A DNA stretch of 64,000 bases from the NCBI GenBank assembly GCA_964480725.1, contig CAYZQO010000027.1, positions 1-64,000 on the forward strand. Direction: 5' to 3'. Under the pieces are notes generated by a model. That model saw only the letters and a list, made by a program, of their open reading frames with translations, had not been told where the DNA came from and did not search any database. Shown piece by piece: positions 17,155 to 25,621 of the stretch. The translations under genes and the position numbers were made by a program. The DNA is from JAFGBI01 sp964480725. GTDB lineage: Bacteria > Myxococcota_A > Polyangia > Polyangiales > Polyangiaceae. The stretch's first letter is position 1. The number at the start of each line of letters is the position of its first letter.

Positions 17155-18752
17155 ACCACCCCTGCGTCGTGACCCTGGAGCGCGACAGCGCGCCCCGCGT
17201 GTTGTTCTCCGGTGACCGCCTGGTCGAGGTCGACCTCCCCGCGGGCTCGCGCTGCCTGTACCCGAAGCCGTCGCTCGCGCCGCTGAAGGACGTCGACGCG
17301 GCCATCCGCTACGCGATCAGCCACCCCGAGAACAGCGAGCCGCTCTACGCCAAGCTCAGGCCGGGGATGAAGGTCACCATCCTCATCGACGACATCTCGC
17401 TGCCCCTGCCGCCGATGCGCCGACCCGACGCGCGCGAGCGCGTGCTCCGGATCGTGCTCGACCTGCTCGCCGACTATGGCGTCGATGACTTCGAGCTCAT
17501 CGTCGCCACCGGGATCCACCGCAAGATGCGGGACTGGGAGGTCCGGCACATGGTCGGAGATCGCATCTTCGACGCCTACTGGCCGGATCGGCTCTACAAC
17601 TTCGACGCGGAGGACGCCGACAACATCGTCGAGATCGGCCGCACCGAGCACGGCGAGGTCATCGAGATCAACCGGCGCGCGGCCGAGAGCGATCTCGTCA
17701 TCTACGTGAACCTGAACCTCGTCCCGCTCGACGGCGGGCACAAGTCGCTGATGTGCGGGATCACCAACTACCGCACGCTCCGCCAGCACCACAACCCCGA
17801 GACGATCGGGACCTGCCCCTCGTACATGGAGCCCGGGACCTCGACGCTGCACCAGAGCCTGTGGCGAATGGGGCGGGTCACCAACCAGGCGCTCAACGTC
17901 TTCACCATCGAAACCACCATCAACAATCGGATGTTCGACGATTCGCTCTGGTTCCTCGCCAAGAACGAGGACGAGCTCTCGGTCCGGGAGAAGCTCCTGC
18001 TCAAGGGGCTGGTCGAGACCACCAAGCGCCTGCCCCAGGCCGCCCGGCAGGCGATCTTCGATCGGTTCCCGGCTCCGTACGGCGTCACCGGGGTGAACGC
18101 GGGTGAAACCGAGGCGGTGCACGTCAAGACGATCGCCAGGCTCAACGAGCAGTACCTCGTCCCCATCGAGGGGCAGGCGGACGTGGTCGTCTTCGGCGTG
18201 CCGTACATCGGCCCGTACAACGTGCACGCGTTCCTGAACCCCCTGTTGTTGTCGTGCCTGGTCGAGGGGTACTTCCACAACCTGCACGTCGGCGCGCCGA
18301 TCGTGAAGCGCGGCGGGACCATGATCCTCACCCACCCGTGCAGCGATCGGTTCGACTACGGCCAGCACGCCGCGTACATCCCCTTCGTGCACAAGATCCT
18401 CCCGGAGACGCGCGACTCACACGAGATCCGCCGCAAGTACGAGGAGGAGTGGGCCGCCGACCCCGCGTTCATCCAGATGTACCGGAACGGCCACGCCTAT
18501 CACCCTGCCCACGCGTTCTTCATGTGGTACTGGGGCGAGAACGGCCGCCGGCACGTCGGCCGCACCATCGTCGTCGGTGCCGACAACGAGTACATCCCGA
18601 AGCTGCTCGGCTGGGAGACGGCGCCGACGATGGACGAGGCGCTCTACATGGCCCGCGGCGGCGAGCAGCGTTCGCTGGCGGTCACCTACCTGAAGATCCC
18701 GCCGATCAACATGGCCGAGGTGCTCCCGAGCCCGCAGCGAGGCGGTGGATGA
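17151..18752 (+). CDS. LarA-like (DUF2088, lactate racemase domain) protein
   Basis: 533 residues. Residues ~70-220 follow the LarA N-terminal domain: VTILIDDISLPLPPMRRPD, then ATGIHRKMRDWEV (His123, equivalent to the first catalytic His of LarA), GGHKSLMCGI (Lys198, the cofactor-anchoring Lys position) and a His pair at 213-214 (nickel-ligand position). The second catalytic His, normally ten residues before the Lys, is Leu here. LarA racemises 2-hydroxyacids with a nickel-pincer cofactor; given the changed residue, the substrate or chemistry probably differs. The larB/C/E cofactor genes are not in the window. Overlaps both neighbours by 4 bp, so it is part of the lipid operon. Confidence 0.85.
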   Translation: MNHPCVVTLERDSAPRVLFSGDRLVEVDLPAGSRCLYPKPSLAPLKDVDAAIRYAISHPENSEPLYAKLRPGMKVTILIDDISLPLPPMRRPDARERVLRIVLDLLADYGVDDFELIVATGIHRKMRDWEVRHMVGDRIFDAYWPDRLYNFDAEDADNIVEIGRTEHGEVIEINRRAAESDLVIYVNLNLVPLDGGHKSLMCGITNYRTLRQHHNPETIGTCPSYMEPGTSTLHQSLWRMGRVTNQALNVFTIETTINNRMFDDSLWFLAKNEDELSVREKLLLKGLVETTKRLPQAARQAIFDRFPAPYGVTGVNAGETEAVHVKTIARLNEQYLVPIEGQADVVVFGVPYIGPYNVHAFLNPLLLSCLVEGYFHNLHVGAPIVKRGGTMILTHPCSDRFDYGQHAAYIPFVHKILPETRDSHEIRRKYEEEWAADPAFIQMYRNGHAYHPAHAFFMWYWGENGRRHVGRTIVVGADNEYIPKLLGWETAPTMDEALYMARGGEQRSLAVTYLKIPPINMAEVLPSPQRGGG

Positions 18753-21700
18753 CCGCGCCGCTCCCCCCGCACGCGAACGGCCAACGTCCCCCGCTCGACC
18801 TGGCGGCGATCCTCGCGGATCGACGCCTGGTCGTGATCGGTGGGACGGGCTTCCTCGGGAAGGTGTGGTGGTCCCACCTGCTGTGGAGCTACCCCGGGAT
18901 CGGCCACTTGCACTTGGTCGTCCGCCCGCGCCGCGGACTGACCGCCGAGCAGCGCTTCTGGAAGGAGATCGCGCCGAGCGAGGTGCTCCAGCCGCTGCGC
19001 GATCGGCACGGGGCAGATTTCGAGGCGTTCCTCCGGAGTCACGTCACGCCCGTCCCCGGTGACGTCGGACAGCCGCTGTGCGGGCTGCCGGCGGACGTCC
19101 GCGACGCGCTGCGCGGGGTGGTGGACGCGGTGGTCAACTCCGCTGGCGTGGTCGACTTCGATCCGCCAATCGACGAGGCGCTCGAGGTGAACGCCTTCGG
19201 GGTGCAGAACCTCGTCGCGCTGACGCGCGACCTCGGCGCGGTGCCGCTGCTCCACACCAGCACCTGCTTCGTCGCTGGTGACCGCACGGGTACCATCGAC
19301 GAGCTCGACCCGCGCGACTTCCCCTTCCCGCGCGCCGACGAGCTCGACCGCTCGCACTGGGATCCCGATCGGGAGATCGACGAGTGCCTCGACGTCGTCC
19401 GCCAGGCGCGGCAGCGCGCCGACGACGCCTTCCGGCAAAGCCACTTCCTCGATCAGGCCAAGCGAAACCTCCGTGAGCGGCGCGAGCCCACCCGCGGGGG
19501 CGTCCTGGAGGCCGAACTGGCCAAGGTGAGGCGCGCCTTCATCGAGGATCAGCTGTCCGCAACGGGGATGGAGCGCGCGAAGTTCTGGGGCTACCCCAAC
19601 ACGTACACCTACACCAAGTCGATCGGCGAGCAGATCATCGCGCACTCGGGCCTGCGCTTCACCATCGTCAGGCCGGCGATCGTCGAGTCGACGGTGAAGT
19701 ACCCGTTCCCCGCCTGGAACGAGGGCATCAACACCAGCGCGCCACTCATCTACTCGCTGCGCGAGGGGCAGACCCAAATCCCCGGGTCCGACAACAACCT
19801 CGACGTCATCCCTTGCGACATGGTTGCCGGCGGGATCACCCTCGCCCTCAGCGAGCTATTGGAGGGGACGGCGGCGGCCGTCTATCAGCTCGGCTCGAGC
19901 GACGTGAACCCCAGCACGATGCGGCGGTTCTTCGAGCTCTCGGGCCTGTACAAGCGTCAGTACTACCAGCGGACGGGCCGCGGTGGCCCCGTGGGGAGCT
20001 TCCTCGCTGCCCACTTCGAGGGCGCGATGCTCGACGAAGAGCAATTCCGCCGCTACGGAACCCCGGTGCTGTCCAAGGGCGCGGGGTGGCTCTCGGGCGT
20101 GCTCAAGCAGGGCGCGCTGGGCCCGGCCGCATCGCTGCTCGGCCCCGCGGCGCGCGCGCTCGGCGACTTCTCGCGGCAGCAGGGCAAGGTGGGCCGGGTG
20201 CTGGAGACGTTCGTCCCCTTCACCTGCCGGTATCAGTACGTGTTCCGCTGCGACCACGTCCGCGCCGCCCGCGCGCGGCTCAGCGAGCAGGATCGAGCCC
20301 TCATCAACTGGGAGCCGGACCAGCTCGACTGGCGCCAGTGGTTCCTCGAGTGCCACGCCCCCGCGCTCGAGCAGTTCGTCTTCCCCGGGCTCGACGCCAA
20401 GGTGAAGAAGAAGTCGCGGGCGCCGCGGCAGCACGAGCAGCTGGTGAACCTGCTCGACGACATGGCCGATCGCTACGATCTGGCCGTCGCCCTCCAGCGC
20501 ACCGAGGCGGACGGGCTGACCCGCATCACCTTCCGGGACTGGCAGGAGCGAGCCCTCGCCTGCGCGGCCCGGCTGCAGGCCCTCGGGGTGGAGCCGGGGC
20601 AGCGCGTGCTCCTCGCCGCCCGCAACCACCCGGCCTGGCCGATCTGCTTCTTCGGCATCCTGGCCGCCGGCGCCACCGTGGTGCCGCTCGACAGCAACGT
20701 CGACCCCCAGGTGGCGATGAACCTCCGCGCCGCGTCCGACGCGCGGGTCTTCATCGCCGATCCCCCGGTGGTGCGGCGCACCGGCGAGCGGCTCGGCGAC
20801 AGCGTGGTGTGGCTCGATCTCGAAGCCGCCGCGGCGCCCGGACCGGCCGGCACTCGCGCCAGTGTGGCGCCCGACGACGTCGCCGCGCTCATCTACACCA
20901 GCGGCACGACCGGCAGGCCCAAGGGCGTCATGCTGTCCCACCGGAACGTGACCTCGATGGTGGCCGCGCTCGCGCCCCTCTTCCCGCTGTCGACCGGCGA
21001 TCGTCTCCTCAGCGTGCTCCCGCTGCACCACACCTTCGAGCTGACCTGCGGGATGCTGCTGCCGCTGTCGCGGGGCGCCCGCATCGTGTACATCGACGAG
21101 CTGACCTCGGAGCGGCTCGAGTATGCCCTCGAGGCGGGACGGATCACCGCGATGGTCGGCGTCCCGGCGCTCTGGGAGATGCTGGAGCGCCGCGTCTTCT
21201 CCCGGGTCAACGAGCGCGGACGGCTCGTCGCCGGCCTGTTCGATCTCGCGCTCGACGTCAACCGCGCCTTCGGCAGGGCGGCGGGCGCGGACCTCGGGCG
21301 CCTGCTCTTCGGTCCCGTGCACGCGGGGCTCGGCGGGCACCTCCGGTACCTGGTGAGCGGCGGCGCGGCGCTGCCGGAGCGCACCCACCGCGTGTTCGCG
21401 GGGCTGGGGCTACACCTGGCCGAGGGATACGGGCTCACCGAGGCAGCGCCCGTGCTCACCGTCGCCAAGGCGGGCCCCAAGGCGCGCGCCGGACACGTCG
21501 GCCGACCCGTGCCCGGCGTCGAGGTGAAGATCCTGGCCCCGGGCAAGGACGGGGTCGGAGAGGTGATCGCGCGAGGGCCGAACGTGATGCTCGGCTACGC
21601 CGACGACCCCGCGGCGACGCAAGAGTCCATCGACGCGGAGGGATGGCTGCACACCGGGGATCTCGGCCGGATCGACAAGCGAGGGCACCTGTTCATCGTC

Positions 21701-23416
21701 GGGCGCAAGAAGGACACGATCGTCACCGCCACGGGCGAGAACGTGTACCCCGACGACGTCGAGGCCCGGCTCGGGAAGGTGGAGCACGTCAAGGAGCTCG
21801 CCGTGGTCGCCGTCAGCGATCCCCGGGGCGGCGAGCGGATCGCCTGCCTGGCGACGGTAGCCGAGGACGACGCCGCGACCCGCGACGAGCGCCACGATCG
21901 CGCCCGCCGGACGCTGGACAAGGCACTGCTCATGCTCCCCGTCCACATGCGGCCCGCGATCGTCCGGCTCACCGATCTCCCACTCCCGCGGACCGCCACC
22001 CGGAAGGTCAAGCGCCCTGACGTCCGGCACGCCATCGAGCAGGCCCAGACGCCCGGGAGCATCCGGCCCTTCGCGGGCAGCGAGCAGCTCGACTCCGCGG
22101 CGCAGCTGGTGCGCCGCACCGCTGCCAGCATCGCCCGTCGGCCGCCCGCGGAGCTGTCGACTGGCACCTTCCTCGTCGCGGACCTCGGCTTCGACTCGCT
22201 GATGCTGCTCGAGCTCCTGGTCGCGCTCGAGCAGCAGACCGGCGCCTCGGTGAACGCCGAGAAGCTCGCCGACTGCAAGACGGTCGGGGACGTGGAGGAG
22301 CTGGTGCGGGCCGCGACCCACGCCCGCCGGCGCGACGGGGCGACCCAGACCGTCGAGCGCGAGGAGGAGGCTCCCATCGAGATCCCGAAGCCGGTCCGCG
22401 ACGTCGCGATGGCGTGGATGGGCAAGGCGCAGATGGGCTTCTACGACCGCGTGCTGAACGTGGAGGTGACGGGGCGAGCCCACCTGCCCCACAACCGGAA
22501 CACGCTCGTGGTCGCCAACCACGCGAGCCACCTCGACATGGGGCTGGTCAAGTACGCGCTCGGGTCGTACGGCCGCGACATCGTCTCGCTCGCGGCGCAG
22601 GACTACTTCTTCGAGGGGAGCCGTTGGCGGCGCGGCTTCTTCGACAACTTCACCAACCTGCAGCCGCTCTCTCGCACCGGGGCGCTGCGCGACTCGCTGG
22701 CAAAGGCCGGCGAGCGGCTCGCCGAGGGCCGCACCGTGCTGGTGTTCCCCGAGGGGACTCGGTCCGCGGACGGTGAGGTCCACGAGTTCAAGGCCGTGAT
22801 GGGTCACCTCGCGCTCCAGCACGGCGTCGATGTGTTGCCAGTGTGGCTCGGCGGCACGCACCTGGCGCTGCCCAAGGGCTCGCGCGTGATCCAGCGGCGG
22901 GACGTGAAGGCGCGCATCGGCCTCCCGCTGGGCATCGCGGACCTCCGGCGGCTGACGGCCGGGCGCACCGCGTCGGAGGCGTCGCGCATCGTGGCTCGCT
23001 TGGCCGAGCGGGCGGTCCGCGAGCTGTCGCGAGGGCGGCTGCTCGACCTCGGGACCGTCACCCACGTCGAGGTGGAGCCCGAGGAGCGACCCGACGACCT
23101 GGCTGACCTGTTCGCGGAGCTGCAGGAGCGCTTCGTCGCCGGAGCCGTCGATCGGCCCCTCAGCTACTACTTCGCGCTGGGCGAGGATCGCTGGACCGTG
23201 CGGGTGAGCCGAGACGCCTGCGAGGTGATGCCCGGCAAGGTGGTGAACCCCGCCGACTGCGTGCTCAAGACCACCCCCGCCATCTTCACGCGCATCGTGC
23301 GCGAGGCGTACACCCCATCCCCGGCGGAGTTCGTCTCCGGGGCGGTCAAGAGCAACAACATCAACCTCCTCTTCACCTTCCAAAAGGTGTTTCAGCTCCA
23401 GGGGGCCTGCCCGTGA
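18749..23416 (+). CDS. elbD: ElbD-type multidomain ether-lipid synthesis enzyme
   Basis: 1555 residues. Domains in order: fatty acyl thioester reductase of the Male-sterility/FAR type (~25-530, NAD(P) loop GGTGFLG at 31-37, Y286-x3-K290 in YTYTK); AMP-forming acyl ligase (~555-1080, YTSGTTGRPKG from 716, then LHTGDLGRID); acyl carrier domain with phosphopantetheine Ser1150 in DLGFDSLML; PlsC-type acyltransferase (NHASHLD from 1257, FPEGTRS from 1333); and a C-terminal ~100 residues resembling an SCP2 lipid-binding domain. This reductase-ligase-ACP-acyltransferase order is that of myxobacterial ElbD, needed for ether-lipid formation. The enzyme would activate a fatty acid, reduce it to alcohol and acylate the glycerol backbone. 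The ATG overlaps the preceding stop (ATGA). The open frame extends ~165 codons upstream inside the LarA-like gene, but that part is spurious. Confidence 0.9.
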   Translation: MTAPLPPHANGQRPPLDLAAILADRRLVVIGGTGFLGKVWWSHLLWSYPGIGHLHLVVRPRRGLTAEQRFWKEIAPSEVLQPLRDRHGADFEAFLRSHVTPVPGDVGQPLCGLPADVRDALRGVVDAVVNSAGVVDFDPPIDEALEVNAFGVQNLVALTRDLGAVPLLHTSTCFVAGDRTGTIDELDPRDFPFPRADELDRSHWDPDREIDECLDVVRQARQRADDAFRQSHFLDQAKRNLRERREPTRGGVLEAELAKVRRAFIEDQLSATGMERAKFWGYPNTYTYTKSIGEQIIAHSGLRFTIVRPAIVESTVKYPFPAWNEGINTSAPLIYSLREGQTQIPGSDNNLDVIPCDMVAGGITLALSELLEGTAAAVYQLGSSDVNPSTMRRFFELSGLYKRQYYQRTGRGGPVGSFLAAHFEGAMLDEEQFRRYGTPVLSKGAGWLSGVLKQGALGPAASLLGPAARALGDFSRQQGKVGRVLETFVPFTCRYQYVFRCDHVRAARARLSEQDRALINWEPDQLDWRQWFLECHAPALEQFVFPGLDAKVKKKSRAPRQHEQLVNLLDDMADRYDLAVALQRTEADGLTRITFRDWQERALACAARLQALGVEPGQRVLLAARNHPAWPICFFGILAAGATVVPLDSNVDPQVAMNLRAASDARVFIADPPVVRRTGERLGDSVVWLDLEAAAAPGPAGTRASVAPDDVAALIYTSGTTGRPKGVMLSHRNVTSMVAALAPLFPLSTGDRLLSVLPLHHTFELTCGMLLPLSRGARIVYIDELTSERLEYALEAGRITAMVGVPALWEMLERRVFSRVNERGRLVAGLFDLALDVNRAFGRAAGADLGRLLFGPVHAGLGGHLRYLVSGGAALPERTHRVFAGLGLHLAEGYGLTEAAPVLTVAKAGPKARAGHVGRPVPGVEVKILAPGKDGVGEVIARGPNVMLGYADDPAATQESIDAEGWLHTGDLGRIDKRGHLFIVGRKKDTIVTATGENVYPDDVEARLGKVEHVKELAVVAVSDPRGGERIACLATVAEDDAATRDERHDRARRTLDKALLMLPVHMRPAIVRLTDLPLPRTATRKVKRPDVRHAIEQAQTPGSIRPFAGSEQLDSAAQLVRRTAASIARRPPAELSTGTFLVADLGFDSLMLLELLVALEQQTGASVNAEKLADCKTVGDVEELVRAATHARRRDGATQTVEREEEAPIEIPKPVRDVAMAWMGKAQMGFYDRVLNVEVTGRAHLPHNRNTLVVANHASHLDMGLVKYALGSYGRDIVSLAAQDYFFEGSRWRRGFFDNFTNLQPLSRTGALRDSLAKAGERLAEGRTVLVFPEGTRSADGEVHEFKAVMGHLALQHGVDVLPVWLGGTHLALPKGSRVIQRRDVKARIGLPLGIADLRRLTAGRTASEASRIVARLAERAVRELSRGRLLDLGTVTHVEVEPEERPDDLADLFAELQERFVAGAVDRPLSYYFALGEDRWTVRVSRDACEVMPGKVVNPADCVLKTTPAIFTRIVREAYTPSPAEFVSGAVKSNNINLLFTFQKVFQLQGACP

Positions 23417-24432
23417 GCCGCCTCTGGGTCGCCGGCACGGGGTTCCTGGGCACCCACCTGGTGCGCCACCTGCTCGACGCGGGCCACCAGGTGACGGTGG
23501 CGTCGATCGAGGGCGGCGAGGTCCACGGGCTCCGCGTGGAACCGGTGGACGTCCTCGACGCCGACGAGGTCGAGCGGAGCGCGCGCGGCGCCGACGGCGC
23601 CTTCCTCTGCACGGGTCGGGTTTCGCGCCGCGCCGAGGACGCGGAGCCGATGCACCGCCTGCACGTACTCGGCACGCGCACGGCCCTCGCGGCGCTGCGC
23701 GCGGCCGGGGTGCCCCGGGTGGTCGTCGCCAGCACCAGCGGGACCATCGCGGTGGGGACCGAACCGGACAAGATCTGGACCGAGACCGACGAGCCGCCGC
23801 TCGAGACCATCGCGCGCTGGCCGTACTACCGCACCAAGTACTACGGGGAGCAGGAGGCCCTCGCGGCCAATGACCCACCCGATTTCGAGGTGGTGATCGT
23901 CAACCCCACGCTCCTGCTCGGCCCCGGCGACCTCCGGGGCAGCTCGAACGCCGACGTGCGGCGCTTCCTCGAGCGGCAGATCCCCGCCGTCCCCGCCGGC
24001 GGCTACGCCTTCGTGGACGCGCGTGACGCGGCCTGGGGGATGTGGCTCGCCTTCGAGCGGGGCCGCGCCGGCGAGCGCTACCTGCTCAACGCAAAGAATC
24101 TCACCGTGGCCGCCCTGCTGCAGCGGCTGGAGCGCCTGACCGGGATCGCGGCGCCGCGCCTGCGCCTGCCGCGGGGTCGCGGGCTCGCCCTCGGCCTGAA
24201 CGAGGTCTTCTCGCGCGCCGTGGAGGCCATCGGGGGCAAGCCCCCCGCAGAGAGCGTCGACGTCGATCTCGGCCAGCACTTCTGGTACGCGGACAGCGCC
24301 AAGGCCGAGCGCGAGCTCGGTTGGCGGCCGCGCGACCCGGGCGACACGCTGCGTGACACGGTGAACGACCTCATCGAGCGCAGGGTGGTGCTGGTCAAGA
24401 GCGAGAGCTCGCGCGGCGCCGCGGGCGGCTGA
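23413..24432 (+). CDS. NAD-dependent epimerase/dehydratase, last gene of the elb-type operon
   Basis: 339 residues from a GTG overlapping the ElbD stop by 4 bp. Extended-SDR fold with VAGTGFLGTHLVRHLL as nucleotide loop (GTGFLG), the Ser region VVASTSGTIAVG, and the catalytic YYRTKYYGE (Tyr-x3-Lys). Sequence style is that of OleD and dihydroflavonol reductase-like enzymes, which reduce keto groups of lipid or aromatic substrates. In this operon a keto reduction during alkyl-ether formation is the natural inference. A strong hairpin overlaps its stop codon. Confidence 0.85.
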   Translation: MSRLWVAGTGFLGTHLVRHLLDAGHQVTVASIEGGEVHGLRVEPVDVLDADEVERSARGADGAFLCTGRVSRRAEDAEPMHRLHVLGTRTALAALRAAGVPRVVVASTSGTIAVGTEPDKIWTETDEPPLETIARWPYYRTKYYGEQEALAANDPPDFEVVIVNPTLLLGPGDLRGSSNADVRRFLERQIPAVPAGGYAFVDARDAAWGMWLAFERGRAGERYLLNAKNLTVAALLQRLERLTGIAAPRLRLPRGRGLALGLNEVFSRAVEAIGGKPPAESVDVDLGQHFWYADSAKAERELGWRPRDPGDTLRDTVNDLIERRVVLVKSESSRGAAGG

Positions 24433-24463
24433 CGCGGCGGAGCCCCGGTAGCCCCGCCGCGTC
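24431..24463. terminator. Hairpin terminator between convergent genes
   Basis: Perfect 10-bp stem GACGCGGCGG / CCGCCGCGTC with a 13-nt loop. The left arm begins within the stop codon of the epimerase gene, and the right arm ends five bases before the stop of the convergent Cys-rich gene. No T-run follows on either strand, which is common in GC-rich genomes. Position and symmetry suggest it stops transcription from both sides. Confidence 0.7.
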
Positions 24464-24467
24464 GGGG

Positions 24468-24944
24468 TCACAGGACACAGGCGCTCACGCAGGTCGCGCC
24501 GCAGTACCAGGTCCGCTCCAAGCCGCAGCGGCAGCCGACGCAGGCCAGCGGACAAGAGAGGTCCGGGGCCACCAGATCGGCGGTCAGGTTGGGGCAGTCC
24601 CGATACCCGCACAGGCGGCTGCCGTCCGGGGCCTCGTGACAGACGTCTTCGGGTCGGCGAGGGTCGATGCAGTCGGCGTCGTCCTGGCAGGAGGCCACGG
24701 AGGAGCAACCGCACTGCGAGCAGCTGAGCCGCACGGTGCGGAAGTCGGCGGGGCACTGGACGGTGCACGCCGTCGCGCTGTCACAGCTCTGGCAGGTCCC
24801 GGCCACGCAGAGCGCGGGCGGACTGCAATCGCGATCGTACCGGCAGCGCGTCGCCGCGATCCCTCCCGTCCCAAGCGCCGATCCCGCGGCGCCACCCGTC
24901 GCGCCGGCGGGAGCGACCGCCACCGGGACGCGCGTGCAGGACAT
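24468..24944 (-). CDS. Cysteine-rich probably secreted protein
   Basis: 158 residues from ATG 24944, with GGAGAG five bases upstream on the minus strand. The last ~120 residues contain more than 20 cysteines in patterns such as CRYDRDCSPPALCVAGTCQSC and CSQCGCSSVASC, typical of disulfide-rich extracellular myxobacterial proteins (the Cx4-6C-x-DxDC style). The N-terminal ~35 residues are Ala/Gly/Val rich and could act as a weak export signal, though no classic basic-hydrophobic leader is visible. Function unknown. The frame is open further upstream, but that part lacks coding character. Confidence 0.65.
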   Translation of the reverse strand: MSCTRVPVAVAPAGATGGAAGSALGTGGIAATRCRYDRDCSPPALCVAGTCQSCDSATACTVQCPADFRTVRLSCSQCGCSSVASCQDDADCIDPRRPEDVCHEAPDGSRLCGYRDCPNLTADLVAPDLSCPLACVGCRCGLERTWYCGATCVSACVL

Positions 24945-25264
24945 GGCGCTCTCCAAGGGGGCCGTGGGACGCCCGGATCGGCTCACGGCCGCCGCGCGGA
25001 GGGAGCGGAGAGCCGATCCTGAGCGCGGCCCGCCGGGACGGCTGGCGCGCGGGTCCCCCTCGAAGTGAATGGGACGCTGCATCATTCTGACTGCGCTCGG
25101 ATCGGCCCCACTCTTCCCCCGCGGCCGATCCCACGCCCCGACGGGCTCATGACCCCCCTGGCCCGCATCGTGCATAGGCCACCTTCGAGCGGGCCGAGCC
25201 GCCATCACGGGACTGCACGTCTTCCCCGTGACGGGCTGCATCGGAGCGCGAAAGGAGGACACAG
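24945..25264. other. Divergent intergenic region
   Basis: About 320 bp between the minus-strand Cys-rich gene and the plus-strand lipoprotein operon. It ends in AAAGGAGG, the ribosome site of the next gene. I see no clear promoter hexamers, hairpin or repeat, and no supported gene. Confidence 0.5.
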
Positions 25265-25621
25265 ATGATGATCAGAAGTGGATTCGTGCTGATCGCGTTG
25301 GGACTGACCGCCGGCTGCGCGAGCACCGCGATGTCACCCCCGAAGCTCGCCGCAGCGGAGTCGTCGGTGCGTGGCGCCGAAGAGGTCAATGCGGAGGCGG
25401 AGCCGAGAGCGGCGCTGCAACTGAAGCTCGCCCAGGACCAGCTCGCCGAGGCGAAGGTACTGAGCAAGAACGGCGACGGCGAGGAGGCCGACCGGATGCT
25501 CGCGCGTGCCGAGGTCGACGCCGACCTCGCGATCGCGCTGGCCAAGGAGGCGTCGGCCCAACGCGAGGCGGCGCTGGTGATGAGTGAGATCCAGGAAGCC
25601 AAGAAGGAGGTGCCTCGATGA
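25265..25621 (+). CDS. Small lipoprotein with DUF4398-like helical domain
   Basis: 118 residues from ATG 25265 (a second ATG follows directly), behind a perfect AAAGGAGG site. Lipoprotein signal with lipobox LTAGC (Cys near residue 19). The mature part is one long Ala/Glu-rich helix pair (KLAAAESSVRGAEEVNAEAE, then QLKLAQDQLAEAKVL), the DUF4398 pattern. These proteins are found beside OmpA-like lipoproteins, as here: the next gene overlaps by 4 bp. A periplasmic coiled-coil role in the envelope is inferred. Confidence 0.85.
   Translation: MMIRSGFVLIALGLTAGCASTAMSPPKLAAAESSVRGAEEVNAEAEPRAALQLKLAQDQLAEAKVLSKNGDGEEADRMLARAEVDADLAIALAKEASAQREAALVMSEIQEAKKEVPR

Noticed and set aside
18254..18748. 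Upstream extension of the ElbD frame giving a 1720-residue protein
   Set aside because: It lies entirely within the LarA-like gene in another frame, is Arg/Pro rich without motif, and the ATG at 18749 with ATGA overlap gives a normal N-terminus just before the NAD-binding loop.
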